Shown: piece by piece, positions 35,742 to 44,400 of the stretch
Position numbering within the stretch: the first letter of the stretch is position 1
How the letters are laid out: each line of letters begins with the position of its first letter
Source: Aerococcaceae bacterium zg-1292
Lineage (GTDB): Bacteria; Bacillota; Bacilli; Lactobacillales; Aerococcaceae
Assembly: GCA_016126655.1 (NCBI GenBank)
Contig: CP065955.1
Location: forward strand, 372,001-436,000
DNA length: 64,000 nt
Direction: 5' to 3'
The notes under the pieces: generated by a model
The model's input: the letters and a program-made list of their open reading frames with translations, nothing else
The model's database searches: none
Told to the model about the DNA's origin: nothing
Translations under genes and position numbers: made by a program

Positions 35742-37663
35742 TCCCGAGTTTATCACCAAAAATACATAGAAAACACTATCAACGTTGATTTGATGGTGTT
35801 TTTTTGAATATTTTCAACAAAAAGCTTGTTGTGTATGGTTATGTATAATATAATAGAGATATGGCATTTATTAGAACTACAAAAAATAAAGAAGGTAGAC
35901 AACACGTCTATCTTGTTGAAGGTTACCGTGAAAATGGTAAAGTTAAGCAAAGAATTATTCATAAATACGGACTTTTGGATGAATTAGAAGCTCAGGAACC
36001 AGGAATTTTGGATAGATTGAAACGAGAAGCTAAGGAGAATTCTCAAATTAATCCTGAAAAATTGACCGTCGATTATTCACTAAAAGACTCTATGAATCGA
36101 CCCGATTTAAAGTATGGTTGGAAAATATTAGAGGATATCTATTCGACACTCAAATTAGATCGCTATTTTTCTTTCCACCAATCAGAAAAATCGGATACTA
36201 ATTTATCACAAGTCGCTCAATTACTTTTCTTTCAACGGATTTTAAAGCCAGATAGTAAGCACAAAACTTTTATCTCACAAGAACATTTATTTGGTAATTG
36301 GAACGTCCCTTATAATGCAGTCTATCGCTCATTAGATCAATTTGATCAACTAAAAAATGATCTACAACAGCATATTCACCGAGAAATTACGCAACTAACT
36401 GACCGTAAAGCGACGCTTGTCTTTTATGATGTCACTAACTACTATTTTGAAGTGGATGTTCCTGATGAAGATGTTGTTGATGAGGAAGGAAATGTTATCG
36501 TAGAGGGGCTAAGAAAACGCGGAGCAAGTAAAGAATATCGTCGGGACCCAATCGTTCAATTAGGTTTATTTATGGATTCAAACGGGATTCCTATCTCATA
36601 CAAACTGTTCCGAGGTAATTTTTCAGATCCAAAAACCTACATCCCAGCAATTCAGGAAGCGAAAAAACAATTCGGGATTGAGCGCTTGGTGGTAGTCGCT
36701 GATAAGGCAATGAATAGTGCGGATAATCTACTTGAGATGCTTTCAAAAGAAGATGGATGGATATTTTCTCAAAAGCATCGTGGCAGACGTGGTGCACCAA
36801 AAGATATTCAAGAACACATTTTAGATACATCAGACTGGGCATATAACCAGACTCTAACCTTTGCGAAAAAAAGCTATATTCGAACCCGAAAACTAGGAAC
36901 AGGCAAGAATGCACCGCAAGTACAAGAGAAAGTGCTTATCACATGGAATGAAAAGTATGCGATTAGAGAAAAATTGAGACGAGAAGGCGCATTAGAATAC
37001 GCAAGTAAGTTAACGAATGCAGAATTATATCGCCAAACAAGTAAAAAAGGTGGCAAAAAATATCTAGATGTTACCTATATCGATTCAGAAACAGGAGAGG
37101 TCTTACCTTATTCCCCTGTCGTCCAAATTAATCAAGAGGAAGTGGATTTTGACGCACAATTCGATGGAATTAATGTTTTAGTGACGAGTGAAATCGATAA
37201 AGAAGACGATGAAATTATTGAGGCTTATCAAGAGCTATCCAAAATAGAGGATTGTTTTCGTGTGACAAAAACAGAGTTTGAAAGCCGCCCAGTTTATGTG
37301 CGAAAACCAAGTCATATTGAGGGGCATTTTTTAATCTGTTTTATTTCCTTAGTGTTAATGCGACTACTGCAACATACAATTCAGTGGAAAATGAGTCCGC
37401 GAAAAATAGTAGAAGCATTAAATAGTATGGAAGCAACCCCTTTAGTTCAAGGATTTTATCGTGTTCAACAATCAGAACTAATGGATGAACTGAATAACTA
37501 TTTAGGCATTCACTGGACAAAAGGCGTTGTGCGTGTGGAAGAAATAAATAGTTATGGAAAAAAATGCATACACAACACCTTGTCAGCGATGAAAACCTCT
37601 AAGAAAGCTTGATATACCAGCTTTTTTAGAGGTTTTTCTATTTTTTTGGTGATAAACTCGGGA
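35742..37663 (+). mobile_element. IS1634-family insertion sequence
   Basis: A 1922-bp element. Both ends carry the terminal inverted repeat TCCCGAGTTTATCACC plus a run of A (35742 onward and its complement ending at 37663). It has one transposase gene and a 134-bp target duplication. Known: IS1634-type elements make unusually long, variable direct repeats. The perfect duplication indicates recent transposition. Confidence 0.92.
35861..37612 (+). CDS. IS1634-family transposase
   Basis: A 583-residue DDE transposase of the IS4 superfamily. MAFIRTTKNKEGRQHVYLVEGYRENGKVKQR is the usual N-terminus. DDE positions are visible as FYDVTNYYFE (about 179-188), VVVADKAMNSADN (about 284-296) and a Y-(2)-R-(3)-E-(6)-K-like region YQELSKIEDCFRVTKTEFESRPVYVRKP (about 452-479). 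The frame is intact. Its own hairpin follows the stop (AAGCTTGATATACCAGCTTTTTTAGAGG). Confidence 0.92.
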   Translation: MAFIRTTKNKEGRQHVYLVEGYRENGKVKQRIIHKYGLLDELEAQEPGILDRLKREAKENSQINPEKLTVDYSLKDSMNRPDLKYGWKILEDIYSTLKLDRYFSFHQSEKSDTNLSQVAQLLFFQRILKPDSKHKTFISQEHLFGNWNVPYNAVYRSLDQFDQLKNDLQQHIHREITQLTDRKATLVFYDVTNYYFEVDVPDEDVVDEEGNVIVEGLRKRGASKEYRRDPIVQLGLFMDSNGIPISYKLFRGNFSDPKTYIPAIQEAKKQFGIERLVVVADKAMNSADNLLEMLSKEDGWIFSQKHRGRRGAPKDIQEHILDTSDWAYNQTLTFAKKSYIRTRKLGTGKNAPQVQEKVLITWNEKYAIREKLRREGALEYASKLTNAELYRQTSKKGGKKYLDVTYIDSETGEVLPYSPVVQINQEEVDFDAQFDGINVLVTSEIDKEDDEIIEAYQELSKIEDCFRVTKTEFESRPVYVRKPSHIEGHFLICFISLVLMRLLQHTIQWKMSPRKIVEALNSMEATPLVQGFYRVQQSELMDELNNYLGIHWTKGVVRVEEINSYGKKCIHNTLSAMKTSKKA

Positions 37664-37797
37664 ATATAAGAGAATATGACTATTCGGTATGCTGTGACGA
37701 TGATGTGAAAGAGAGTTACGCCTTATCAATCATAAAATGTTTAAGTTAACAAACACTGCTTAATAACGTATAATAAACAAGAATGAATCTTATAAAA
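37664..37797 (+). repeat. 134-bp target-site duplication, right copy
   Basis: Identical to 35608-35741. It restores the promoter upstream of the ABC-F gene. Confidence 0.92.
37746..37774 (+). promoter_or_regulatory. Promoter of ABC-F gene
   Basis: TTAACA (37746-37751), 17 bases, TATAAT (37769-37774). Confidence 0.75.
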
Positions 37798-37822
37798 TGA
37801 AATAGGAGGAATCATAAATTGT

Positions 37823-39400
37823 ATGCATCTGTATATGATTTATGTAGCAGTAGTTATGAGTTTATTAACTGTATCAAATTTAACGCATGGTTTTGGTGAC
37901 CGTGCCATTTTTGAAGATGTGTCGTTTCGTTTATTAAAAGGTGAACATATCGGATTAGTCGGCGCCAATGGTGAAGGTAAATCAACTTTTATGAATATCG
38001 TGACGGGTCAACGTTATCCAGATGAAGGAAAAATTGAATGGGCACGTAATGTAAAAGTGGGTTATCTTGACCAACACAGTGTTTTGCAGCAAGGGCAAAC
38101 AGTGCGTGATGTCCTACGAACAGCCTTTGAAGAATTATTTGACGTAGAGGCACGTATCAATGATATTTACATGGAAATGTCTGAAGCAGACGGTGATAGA
38201 TTAAATGCGCTAATGGAAGAAGTAGGTGAGCTTCAAGAACGCTTGGACGTGCATGATTTTTATATTTTAGATGCAAAAATTGATGAAGTAGCACGCGCAT
38301 TAGGTGTCATGGATTACGGCATGGAAACGGATGTGACGACACTGAGTGGCGGCCAGCGTACGAAAATTTTACTAGCGAAGTTATTATTGGCCAAACCCGA
38401 TATTTTATTGTTGGATGAGCCGACAAACTACTTGGATGCAGAACACATCGAATGGTTAAAACGTTACCTACTTAACTATGAAAATGCCTTTATCTTGATT
38501 TCACATGATATTCCGTTTTTAAATGAAGTTATCAATATCGTTTATCATGTGGATAATTTACAAATTACCCGCTATGCCGGAAATTATGAACAATTTAAAG
38601 AAGTTTATGCGATGAAGCAAGCGCAATTAGAAGCGGCGTATGAACGTCAACAAAAAGAAATTGCGGATTTAAAAGATTTTGTCAATCGAAATAAAGCGCG
38701 TGTGGCCACACGCAATATGGCCATGTCGCGGCAGAAGAAATTGGATAAAATGGATATCATTGAGTTAAAAGGTGAAAAACCAAAACCAAAGTTTGATTTC
38801 AAAACAGCACGGACGCCTGGCCGCTTTATTTTCCAAGCGACAGATTTAGTGATTGGCTATGAGTTTCCATTAACCAAACCGCTACAATTGACCTTTGAAC
38901 GCAACCAAAAAATTGCAATTATTGGTGCGAATGGTATCGGTAAAACAACGCTATTAAAAAGTTTATTAGGTTTAATCGAACCGATTAGCGGGTCTGTAGA
39001 GCAAGGAGATTACTTGGAAATTGGGTATTTTGCCCAAGAAGTACCTGGTGGCAATCGGCAAACGCCGCTTGAAGCGGTTTGGGAAGCCTTTCCGGCCTTG
39101 AATCAAGCGGAAGTCAGAGCAGCATTAGCTCATGTCGGGTTGACTGCTAAGCATATTGATAGCCAAATTCAAGTGCTCAGCGGGGGAGAACAGGCAAAAG
39201 TACGTTTTTGTTTGTTAATGAATCGCGAAAATAATGTGCTTGTATTGGATGAACCGACCAATCATTTGGATGTGGATGCCAAAGAGGAACTAAAACGTGC
39301 ACTAAAAGCATACAAAGGGAGTATTTTGATGGTATGTCATGAACCGGATTTTTATGAAGATTGGGTTGATGATGTGTGGGATTTTAGTGAATTAGCTTAA
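37823..39400 (+). CDS. ABC-F family ATPase
   Basis: A 525-residue protein with two ABC domains and no membrane segments. The Walker A motifs are GANGEGKST and GANGIGKTT; the signatures LSGGQRTK and LSGGEQAK; the Walker B motifs LLLDEPTNYLD and LVLDEPTNHLD. An interdomain linker of about 60 charged residues follows the first domain (EQFKEVYAMKQAQLEAAYERQQKEIADLKDF). ABC-F proteins act on the ribosome in translation or antibiotic protection; this one is a housekeeping-like lineage. The conserved N-terminus starts MSLLTVSNLTHGFGDRAIF at 37856, with no Shine-Dalgarno; ATG 37823 has AGGAGG 13 bases upstream. The real start is uncertain. Confidence 0.88.
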   Translation: MHLYMIYVAVVMSLLTVSNLTHGFGDRAIFEDVSFRLLKGEHIGLVGANGEGKSTFMNIVTGQRYPDEGKIEWARNVKVGYLDQHSVLQQGQTVRDVLRTAFEELFDVEARINDIYMEMSEADGDRLNALMEEVGELQERLDVHDFYILDAKIDEVARALGVMDYGMETDVTTLSGGQRTKILLAKLLLAKPDILLLDEPTNYLDAEHIEWLKRYLLNYENAFILISHDIPFLNEVINIVYHVDNLQITRYAGNYEQFKEVYAMKQAQLEAAYERQQKEIADLKDFVNRNKARVATRNMAMSRQKKLDKMDIIELKGEKPKPKFDFKTARTPGRFIFQATDLVIGYEFPLTKPLQLTFERNQKIAIIGANGIGKTTLLKSLLGLIEPISGSVEQGDYLEIGYFAQEVPGGNRQTPLEAVWEAFPALNQAEVRAALAHVGLTAKHIDSQIQVLSGGEQAKVRFCLLMNRENNVLVLDEPTNHLDVDAKEELKRALKAYKGSILMVCHEPDFYEDWVDDVWDFSELA

Positions 39401-39410
39401 CAATATAATG

Positions 39411-39455
39411 AAGACACTTGCTCATTCACAGGGATTTGTGAAGAGTAAGTGTCTT
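39411..39455. terminator. Bidirectional terminator between abc-f and nagB
   Basis: AAGACACTTGCTC (39411-39423) pairs with GAGTAAGTGTCTT (39443-39455), one unpaired base, between convergent genes. Confidence 0.75.
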
Positions 39456-39461
39456 ATTGTT

Positions 39462-40172
39462 TTATGATTTTGGTAGTAACTGTGCAGCTGCTTCGTCAAC
39501 AATCACAGTGACATTTTGATGATTGTGTAAGGCACTCGCTGGATTGTCGGTAGTGACTTCTCCAGACATTAATGCACGAATCGCTTCAGCTTTTTTCTCT
39601 CCAAATGCCAGTAAAATAATTTCTTTGGCTTTTAAAATTGAGCCAATGCCCATGCTGTATGCTTGTTTAGGGACATCCTCTTCTGATTGGAAATAACGTT
39701 TGTTCGCTTGAATCGTAGAATCTGTTAATTGTACGAGTGAAGTAGTTGAGTCAAAGGCAGTACCAGGCTCGTTAAAGCCGATATGTCCATTGCCGCCGAT
39801 GCCTAAAATTTGTAAATCAATCGGGTGCTCGTTTAATATTTTTTCATAACGAGCAGTTTCTTCGGCTACAGCTTTATTTTCCCCGTTAGGAATAAAGGTT
39901 TGTTTAAATGGTTTAGCGTCGAACAAATTTTGTTGCATATACACATGGTAGCTTTTTGGATGGGTCGGTGCTAATCCATAATATTCATCTAAATTGATAG
40001 AAGTCATATGGGAAAAATCAATATCGGATTGTCGCATCAATGTATAAAGTTGCTCAGGGGTACCGCCAGTAGCAAGGCCAAGTGTTGTGGCACCGTCGTT
40101 AATGGCATGACGAATCCGCTCAAATGCTTGTTGCGAGGCTATTTCGCTTGTTGGATAAATGAATAATTGCAT
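39462..40172 (-). CDS. nagB: Glucosamine-6-phosphate deaminase
   Basis: A 236-residue cytoplasmic NagB converting glucosamine-6-phosphate to fructose-6-phosphate and ammonia. Motifs LGLATGGTPEQLY (about 32-44), SINLDEYYGL (about 59-68, catalytic Asp), and GIGGNGHIGFNEPG (about 122-135, catalytic His) are intact. Full length for the short Firmicutes form. nagA, the usual partner, is broken at 19451-22139. Ribosome binding site AAGGAGCG on the minus strand. Confidence 0.95.
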   Translation of the reverse strand: MQLFIYPTSEIASQQAFERIRHAINDGATTLGLATGGTPEQLYTLMRQSDIDFSHMTSINLDEYYGLAPTHPKSYHVYMQQNLFDAKPFKQTFIPNGENKAVAEETARYEKILNEHPIDLQILGIGGNGHIGFNEPGTAFDSTTSLVQLTDSTIQANKRYFQSEEDVPKQAYSMGIGSILKAKEIILLAFGEKKAEAIRALMSGEVTTDNPASALHNHQNVTVIVDEAAAQLLPKS

Positions 40173-40609
40173 ATAAAACGCTCCTTGTAAAATAGATTAA
40201 TGGGCTCTCTCCCTCGATAATCGCTGTTGTGCAACTACCATTCGGTGAAAAAGTATGGCAATGCTAGCAACGATTGTGCTGACTCGCTGTTTTGTTACCG
40301 CTTACTATAATTAATTTGTATAGACTCACTTCTCCTCCAATCAACTGATAACTAGTCTGTGCAAATCTGGTACAAACAGCAGAATCATTGTGTTATATAG
40401 TTTTCTTGTCTATATTTTAGCATACAACACAGCTGAAATAAATTATATTTACGCTAAATGCCTAAATTTAACATAGTTGTAATAGTTTTGTGTATACATT
40501 TAGTGCGTTTAGAAAATAGATGACAACGTATTAATGTTCGAATACAAATTGGTAACATCGGAATAAACGCAGAATCTTTATGATAGAATAATGGTAAATT
40601 AAAGAATAC
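40173..40609. other. Intergenic region upstream of nagB and the repeats
   Basis: No gene supported. An AT-rich segment near 40400-40500 may hold the nagB promoter, but I cannot pick convincing boxes. Confidence 0.4.
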
Positions 40610-40830
40610 AACATAGTGTGAGGGAGGGCGTTCAGCCTCGAATCACTGGAGCGAAGGGCGCCGAAGCGCAGAGGCGCTTCAAGAGCTATGCGAAGTGGAG
40701 GTTGAGGCTGCCCGAACGAACCAGAATACAAAATAGTGTGAGCGCGGGTGTTCGGCCTCGAACCATTGGAGCGAAATACGCCGTAGAATGCTAACATTTC
40801 AAAGTGATTAACAAGTCAACGTGAACGAAC
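40610..40830. repeat. Interspersed hairpin repeat, intact plus decayed copy
   Basis: The first copy (about 40610-40725) has outer CAGCCTC (40633-40639) with GAGGCTG (40704-40710) and inner GAAGCGC (40663-40669) with GCGCTTC (40674-40680). The outer stem differs in sequence from the copy at 10046-10123 but keeps base pairing. The second copy (about 40733-40830) keeps only the left part and has a decayed right arm. Confidence 0.8.
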
Positions 40831-40853
40831 CAAAAAAGGATGGTGACAATAGT

Positions 40854-41495
40854 ATGTGGTACAAACGAATTGTAAGCCAAGAGAAATTCAGATTATGCAC
40901 AATGACTAGTATCTTAATAGCGTTTGTATTCACTTCAACGCTATTGGCTCAGGCAGAGACAACGGAAAATGAAGCTCCTGTGGAGACTACATCTGAACTA
41001 TCTGTTGAAAAATCAGTGGAAAAAAATAGTGAAAAACCTGTTGAAACAACAGTTGAGAAAACAACCGAAACCGTGACGCAGACTGAAGACCATTGGGTTG
41101 TGCCTGACCGTGACCGTTATGAAGAAATTATTGATTACGATACAGATACGTCACGTATTCCAGGGCCGCCGGGACGTTTAGACGATGTTGTAACGACAAC
41201 AACAAGTGCCACGACAGATAACTCAATCACTACGGCTGAAGAAACTGTCGCAATCGCACAAACGCCAGCTGTTACAGCCTCACGTACAGTGTCAAGCACG
41301 CAGGCAGTATTACAACAGCAACAACAATCTGTACGCTCTTTAGATTGGGACCAACTTGCAAAACGCTATTTTCCCCAATTTTATCGCCAAGAACGTGTGG
41401 GGGTGGCTGTATTATCACAATTTGTCTATCAACAGCCAGTAGCTCCTGCTATCTATGATGCAGTTTGGGCGGTCGTTTGGTCGATGATTCAATAA
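40854..41495 (+). CDS. Secreted Thr/Glu-rich protein, unknown function
   Basis: A 213-residue protein with a signal peptide (hydrophobic ILIAFVFTSTLLAQA, cleavage after AQA). The mature N-terminus is repetitive and rich in Thr, Glu, Val and Lys (VEKSVEKNSEKPVETTVEK), resembling disordered wall-spanning regions; a second Thr-rich stretch is TTTTSATTDNSITTAEE. The C-terminal 50 residues are folded-looking and aromatic (LDWDQLAKRYFPQFYRQERVG). No LPXTG or other anchor. ATG 40854 follows GGTGAC; the repeat at 40610-40830 is directly upstream. Confidence 0.7.
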   Translation: MWYKRIVSQEKFRLCTMTSILIAFVFTSTLLAQAETTENEAPVETTSELSVEKSVEKNSEKPVETTVEKTTETVTQTEDHWVVPDRDRYEEIIDYDTDTSRIPGPPGRLDDVVTTTTSATTDNSITTAEETVAIAQTPAVTASRTVSSTQAVLQQQQQSVRSLDWDQLAKRYFPQFYRQERVGVAVLSQFVYQQPVAPAIYDAVWAVVWSMIQ

Positions 41496-41598
41496 ATATA
41501 CCCAAATTCCGCCAGTCGTTTGAGTCGCATTTATGCAGCGTGACTTGAGACGTATAGCGGATTTTTATATTTTTTATGAGTAGAGGGGAGTGAAGAGG

Positions 41599-41955
41599 AT
41601 GCTGCGATTAGTTGGTTTAACAACGTGTAGCACGTGCAAAGCCGTTGAAAAATTATTAAAAGAAAAAAATATTGATTATACCTATCAAGATGTGCGCCAA
41701 AATCGACCGAGTGAAAGTCAAATTAGACAATGGCTGGAGATAATTGGAGCAAATAATATGAAAAAAATCTTTAATACTTCTGGTATGAGTTATCGTCAGT
41801 TGAAGCTGAAGCATCGCTGGGATTTGCTGACAGCGGATGAAAAAATTGATTTATTAGCGAATGATGGTATGTTACTTAAACGTCCGATTTTAGAGACGGA
41901 GAGTGGAGAGATATACATTGGCAAAGATGTGACTGCATTTTTAGAATCAATGTGA
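41599..41955 (+). CDS. Spx/ArsC (MgsR-type) thioredoxin-fold protein
   Basis: A 118-residue arsenate-reductase-like protein of the Spx/MgsR/YusI group. The redox motif C-S-T-C is in GLTTCSTCKAV (about 6-16), and YTYQDVRQNRPSESQIRQWL and LLKRPILE follow the family pattern. Proteins of this type act as thiol-stress regulators binding RNA polymerase or as thiol reductases; which one applies here cannot be told. I choose ATG 41599 with AGAGGGG upstream; GTG 41590 is possible. Confidence 0.8.
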   Translation: MLRLVGLTTCSTCKAVEKLLKEKNIDYTYQDVRQNRPSESQIRQWLEIIGANNMKKIFNTSGMSYRQLKLKHRWDLLTADEKIDLLANDGMLLKRPILETESGEIYIGKDVTAFLESM

Positions 41956-41973
41956 TGAGAGAGGATGAACTGT

Positions 41974-42906
41974 TTGATAAAAAAATTAGGATTAACGGCA
42001 TTGTTACTAATGACAGTAGGAGCTAAAGTATATGCGCAAGAGACAACCAGTGTAAGTCAAGGGACGCAAGCGGCAGCGGCACCTACATATGATTTTAAAA
42101 ATCCAGAAGTGATTTTAAAAACATTGAAAGAACAACCGGAACATATATCGTCTGCGCTGAATTTGTTGCATGCAGTATCGGAGAAAGATTATGCGGTGGT
42201 CAGTCGCGCCTATGTAAGAGACAAAGATTATTATTACTTTATCTCGAGTGCGCCTGAGACAATCAGTTCAGCCGTGTTAATTGAGACAAAAGCTGGACAG
42301 TACCAACGCTCACTTATTTTGGCAGAAGATATCGCAAAATTTGCGGCAGAAGCACTGAATAATCATCCAGAAACGTATAAGGACACACCGATTGAGGCGT
42401 ATTATCAATATGCGCAAAAAAATATTGATGCGATACGAGGTGTTCATATTCAAAATGATGAAGTTGCTAAACAACACCAATTATTGTTTACTGAAGCCAA
42501 AGATATGGAAAAATTCATGATTGAATTATTCACACAATATATTCAACAGGCTGAGAAACCAGAAGTTAAAATGAACGAAAAAGTAGGGGAGGTCTATACG
42601 TATACGATTGATGAAGCAGCCTCTAAAAAGCTATTATCGTTAGCTGAACCGATGGCGAAAGATAATAAGATGTTGACTGGATTTGTTAATCAATTGAAAA
42701 AAGGTTATGTCGGTACCTTAGGATTTTCTGTAGCAACTGGAGATATCGCAATGAGTGTTGCAACCGTTGACGGTTCAGAAGTCATTGAATTTGTACTAGG
42801 GATGGAAGAAAGCAAATTGCGCCAACCGGACGAAGGTAAAGTGATGACAGCAGAGGCGTTCACAAAGATGGTTGGTACGGATTTGTTTCAATCAGATTCA
42901 GAATAG
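41974..42906 (+). CDS. Secreted protein of unknown function
   Basis: About 310 residues with a signal peptide (IKKLGLTALLLMTVGAKVYA, cleavage near YAQE) and no lipobox or anchor. The mature protein is charged and helical with KNPEVILKTLKEQPEHISSALNLL and a C-terminal beta-rich half (KGYVGTLGFSVATGDIAMSVATVDGSEVIEFVLGMEES). The two-domain layout resembles LppX/LolA-like or DUF extracellular proteins, but I recognise no family. TTG 41974 has AGAGAGG nine bases upstream; ATG 41965 would touch that site. It follows the Spx-like gene within 18 bases. Confidence 0.65.
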   Translation: MIKKLGLTALLLMTVGAKVYAQETTSVSQGTQAAAAPTYDFKNPEVILKTLKEQPEHISSALNLLHAVSEKDYAVVSRAYVRDKDYYYFISSAPETISSAVLIETKAGQYQRSLILAEDIAKFAAEALNNHPETYKDTPIEAYYQYAQKNIDAIRGVHIQNDEVAKQHQLLFTEAKDMEKFMIELFTQYIQQAEKPEVKMNEKVGEVYTYTIDEAASKKLLSLAEPMAKDNKMLTGFVNQLKKGYVGTLGFSVATGDIAMSVATVDGSEVIEFVLGMEESKLRQPDEGKVMTAEAFTKMVGTDLFQSDSE

Positions 42907-42969
42907 ATTAAGTCTTGTTTAAAAAATCGTTAAAATTTAGATTCTTTAAAGTTTTATAGCGAATAATGG

Positions 42970-42998
42970 TTGTTTTTCGTTAAAGGTGGTGCTATAAT
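42970..42998 (+). promoter_or_regulatory. Promoter of ArsR-type regulator gene
   Basis: TTGTTT (42970-42975) and TATAAT (42993-42998) with a 17-base spacer. Confidence 0.65.
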
Positions 42999-43066
42999 CT
43001 GTTTCTTGGTGTGATACTAGATAGCGGATACACCAATGTAAAAAAATAAAAACGAGGAGGGGTCGT

Positions 43067-43417
43067 ATGGTAGAATATTATGGGTTAGAATCCAGCGAAC
43101 TAGATAAAGCAAAGGCTGAAATGGAAGGTGTATTGAATAGTCAAGCATTGGTGAATAGAGTCAATTTCTTTAAAATGTTTGGAGATTCAAACCGCATGAA
43201 AATTATTGAATTACTATCAAAGTATCCACAACTATGTGTCAATGAAATATCTACAATAATCGACGCGACAATTGCTACGACTTCCCATCATTTAATTTCA
43301 TTGAAAAAACAAGGAATTATTCAATCAGTGAAAGAAGGCAAGTATGTGATTTATCAACTCGATAACCAATTGGTTGACGAGTTATTCGCTGTTTATGACA
43401 AAACGATCGAAAAATAA
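43067..43417 (+). CDS. ArsR family transcriptional regulator
   Basis: A 116-residue winged-helix repressor. RVNFFKMFGDSNRMKIIELLSKYPQLCVNEISTIIDATIATTSHHLISLKKQGIIQ is the ArsR HTH. The metal-box Cys pair of CadC (LCVCD) is reduced to one Cys (LCVNE), and AKAEMEGVL replaces the N-terminal Cys, so a CadC-type site is not complete; other sensors such as CzrA or SmtB use C-terminal His/Asp. The His-rich protein downstream suggests a metal role. Ribosome binding site GAGGAGGGG. Confidence 0.85.
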   Translation: MVEYYGLESSELDKAKAEMEGVLNSQALVNRVNFFKMFGDSNRMKIIELLSKYPQLCVNEISTIIDATIATTSHHLISLKKQGIIQSVKEGKYVIYQLDNQLVDELFAVYDKTIEK

Positions 43418-43498
43418 GCGAAAACAGCTGAAAAATTGAACGCTTTCATGTATAATGTTACTAAAGGTATAGATAATTATTATAAATGAGGTGTTAAT

Positions 43499-43648
43499 AT
43501 GAGTGAAAAAGAAGTAAGCTGGGAAAAGTTGTCGGAAGAAGAGAATGATTTAGTTATTGAAGGTGTCGTTGATGCCCAAGATGGTGATTGTCATATTATC
43601 TCTTCAGAAGAAGAATTTCAAGAATTAATTCGTGCGTTAAACGAGTAA
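43499..43648 (+). CDS. Small acidic protein
   Basis: A 49-residue acidic protein (about 16 Asp/Glu) starting MSEKEVSWEKLSEEENDLVI, with one Cys-His pair (GDCHII) and an amphipathic end (EEEFQELIRALNE). A ribosome binding site GAGGTG lies seven bases before. No family recognised. It is followed after 12 bases by the acetyltransferase. Confidence 0.55.
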   Translation: MSEKEVSWEKLSEEENDLVIEGVVDAQDGDCHIISSEEEFQELIRALNE

Positions 43649-43660
43649 AGGGATGATTGA

Positions 43661-43942
43661 ATGAAGTTTGAACGAAACGGTAATGGCTTTGTCCACCGGG
43701 ATGAGAATGGACAAATCATTGCAGAAATTACGTTTAAGCCAGTAGATGATAAAACAGTAATTGCCGATCATACCTATGTTGATAATGTGCTACGTGGACA
43801 AGGTGTAGCGGGCAAATTATTGGATTATCTCGTTGCAGCAATGGAAGCAGAAGGTAAAAAGATTAAAGCACAATGTAGCTATGTAGTGAAGAAATTTAAC
43901 GAAGAGCCAGAAAAATATGATGCGATAAACGCAGATAAGTGA
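43661..43942 (+). CDS. YjdJ-type small GNAT acetyltransferase
   Basis: A 93-residue GNAT domain of the compact YjdJ/Gcn5-like group. Core ITFKPVDDKTVIADHTYVDNVLRGQGVAGKLLDYLV (about 22-57) contains the acetyl-CoA loop RGQGVAG. The end, KIKAQCSYVVKKFNEEPEKY, is the usual motif. Substrate unknown. Probably transcribed with the upstream small genes. Confidence 0.85.
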   Translation: MKFERNGNGFVHRDENGQIIAEITFKPVDDKTVIADHTYVDNVLRGQGVAGKLLDYLVAAMEAEGKKIKAQCSYVVKKFNEEPEKYDAINADK

Positions 43943-44013
43943 TGGTATCGTTGTTTTTAGTATCTGTTAGTATTGAATGTAAAAGTGTAATCTTTTGAAA
44001 GGTGGTTTTTCTA

Positions 44014-44349
44014 ATGAGTTGTGAACACCACGCGCACCATGAACACGAGCATGTTCATAGCGCTAATTGCGGACATACAAAAATTCAGCATGGGAATCAT
44101 GTGGATTATATTCACGATGGTCATTTGCATCATCAACACGATGAACATTGGGACGAATGCAAAATTGAAGTCAGTGATGTGAATCCTGATGATTGTCATG
44201 TTGTCGAAATAACCTGTATGCATAATGAGGATTGTGGTCACGAGCAAGTACCGCATGGCGACCATATTGATTATTTAGTTGATGGACGCTTGCAACATGT
44301 GCATGGTGACCATATTGATGATCATGGACCCGTTGAAGTTGTCGAATAA
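44014..44349 (+). CDS. Histidine-rich metal-binding protein with duplicated domain
   Basis: A 111-residue cytoplasmic protein; about a quarter of residues are His, plus six Cys. It contains two related units: CGHTKIQHGNHVDYIHDGHL and CGHEQVPHGDHIDYLVDGRL, each with a following H-x-H-x-D-H tail. Such CGH..HG.H.DY..DG.L.H.H units bind zinc, nickel or similar ions. A role as metal store or chaperone is an inference; the ArsR-type gene 650 bases upstream could be its sensor. ATG 44014 follows AAAGGTGG; the longer frame is not used. Confidence 0.8.
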   Translation: MSCEHHAHHEHEHVHSANCGHTKIQHGNHVDYIHDGHLHHQHDEHWDECKIEVSDVNPDDCHVVEITCMHNEDCGHEQVPHGDHIDYLVDGRLQHVHGDHIDDHGPVEVVE

Positions 44350-44360
44350 AAGTATTGAAA

Positions 44361-44400
44361 AAAGGCGTTGATATTTCCTTGGAAGTATCAGCGCTTTTTT
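44361..44400 (+). terminator. Terminator after the His-rich gene
   Basis: AGGCGTTGATA (44363-44373) pairs with TATCAGCGC (44386-44394) then six T. Confidence 0.75.

Noticed and set aside
40531..40797. 88-residue minus-strand open frame
   Set aside because: Repeat-derived; no ribosome binding site.
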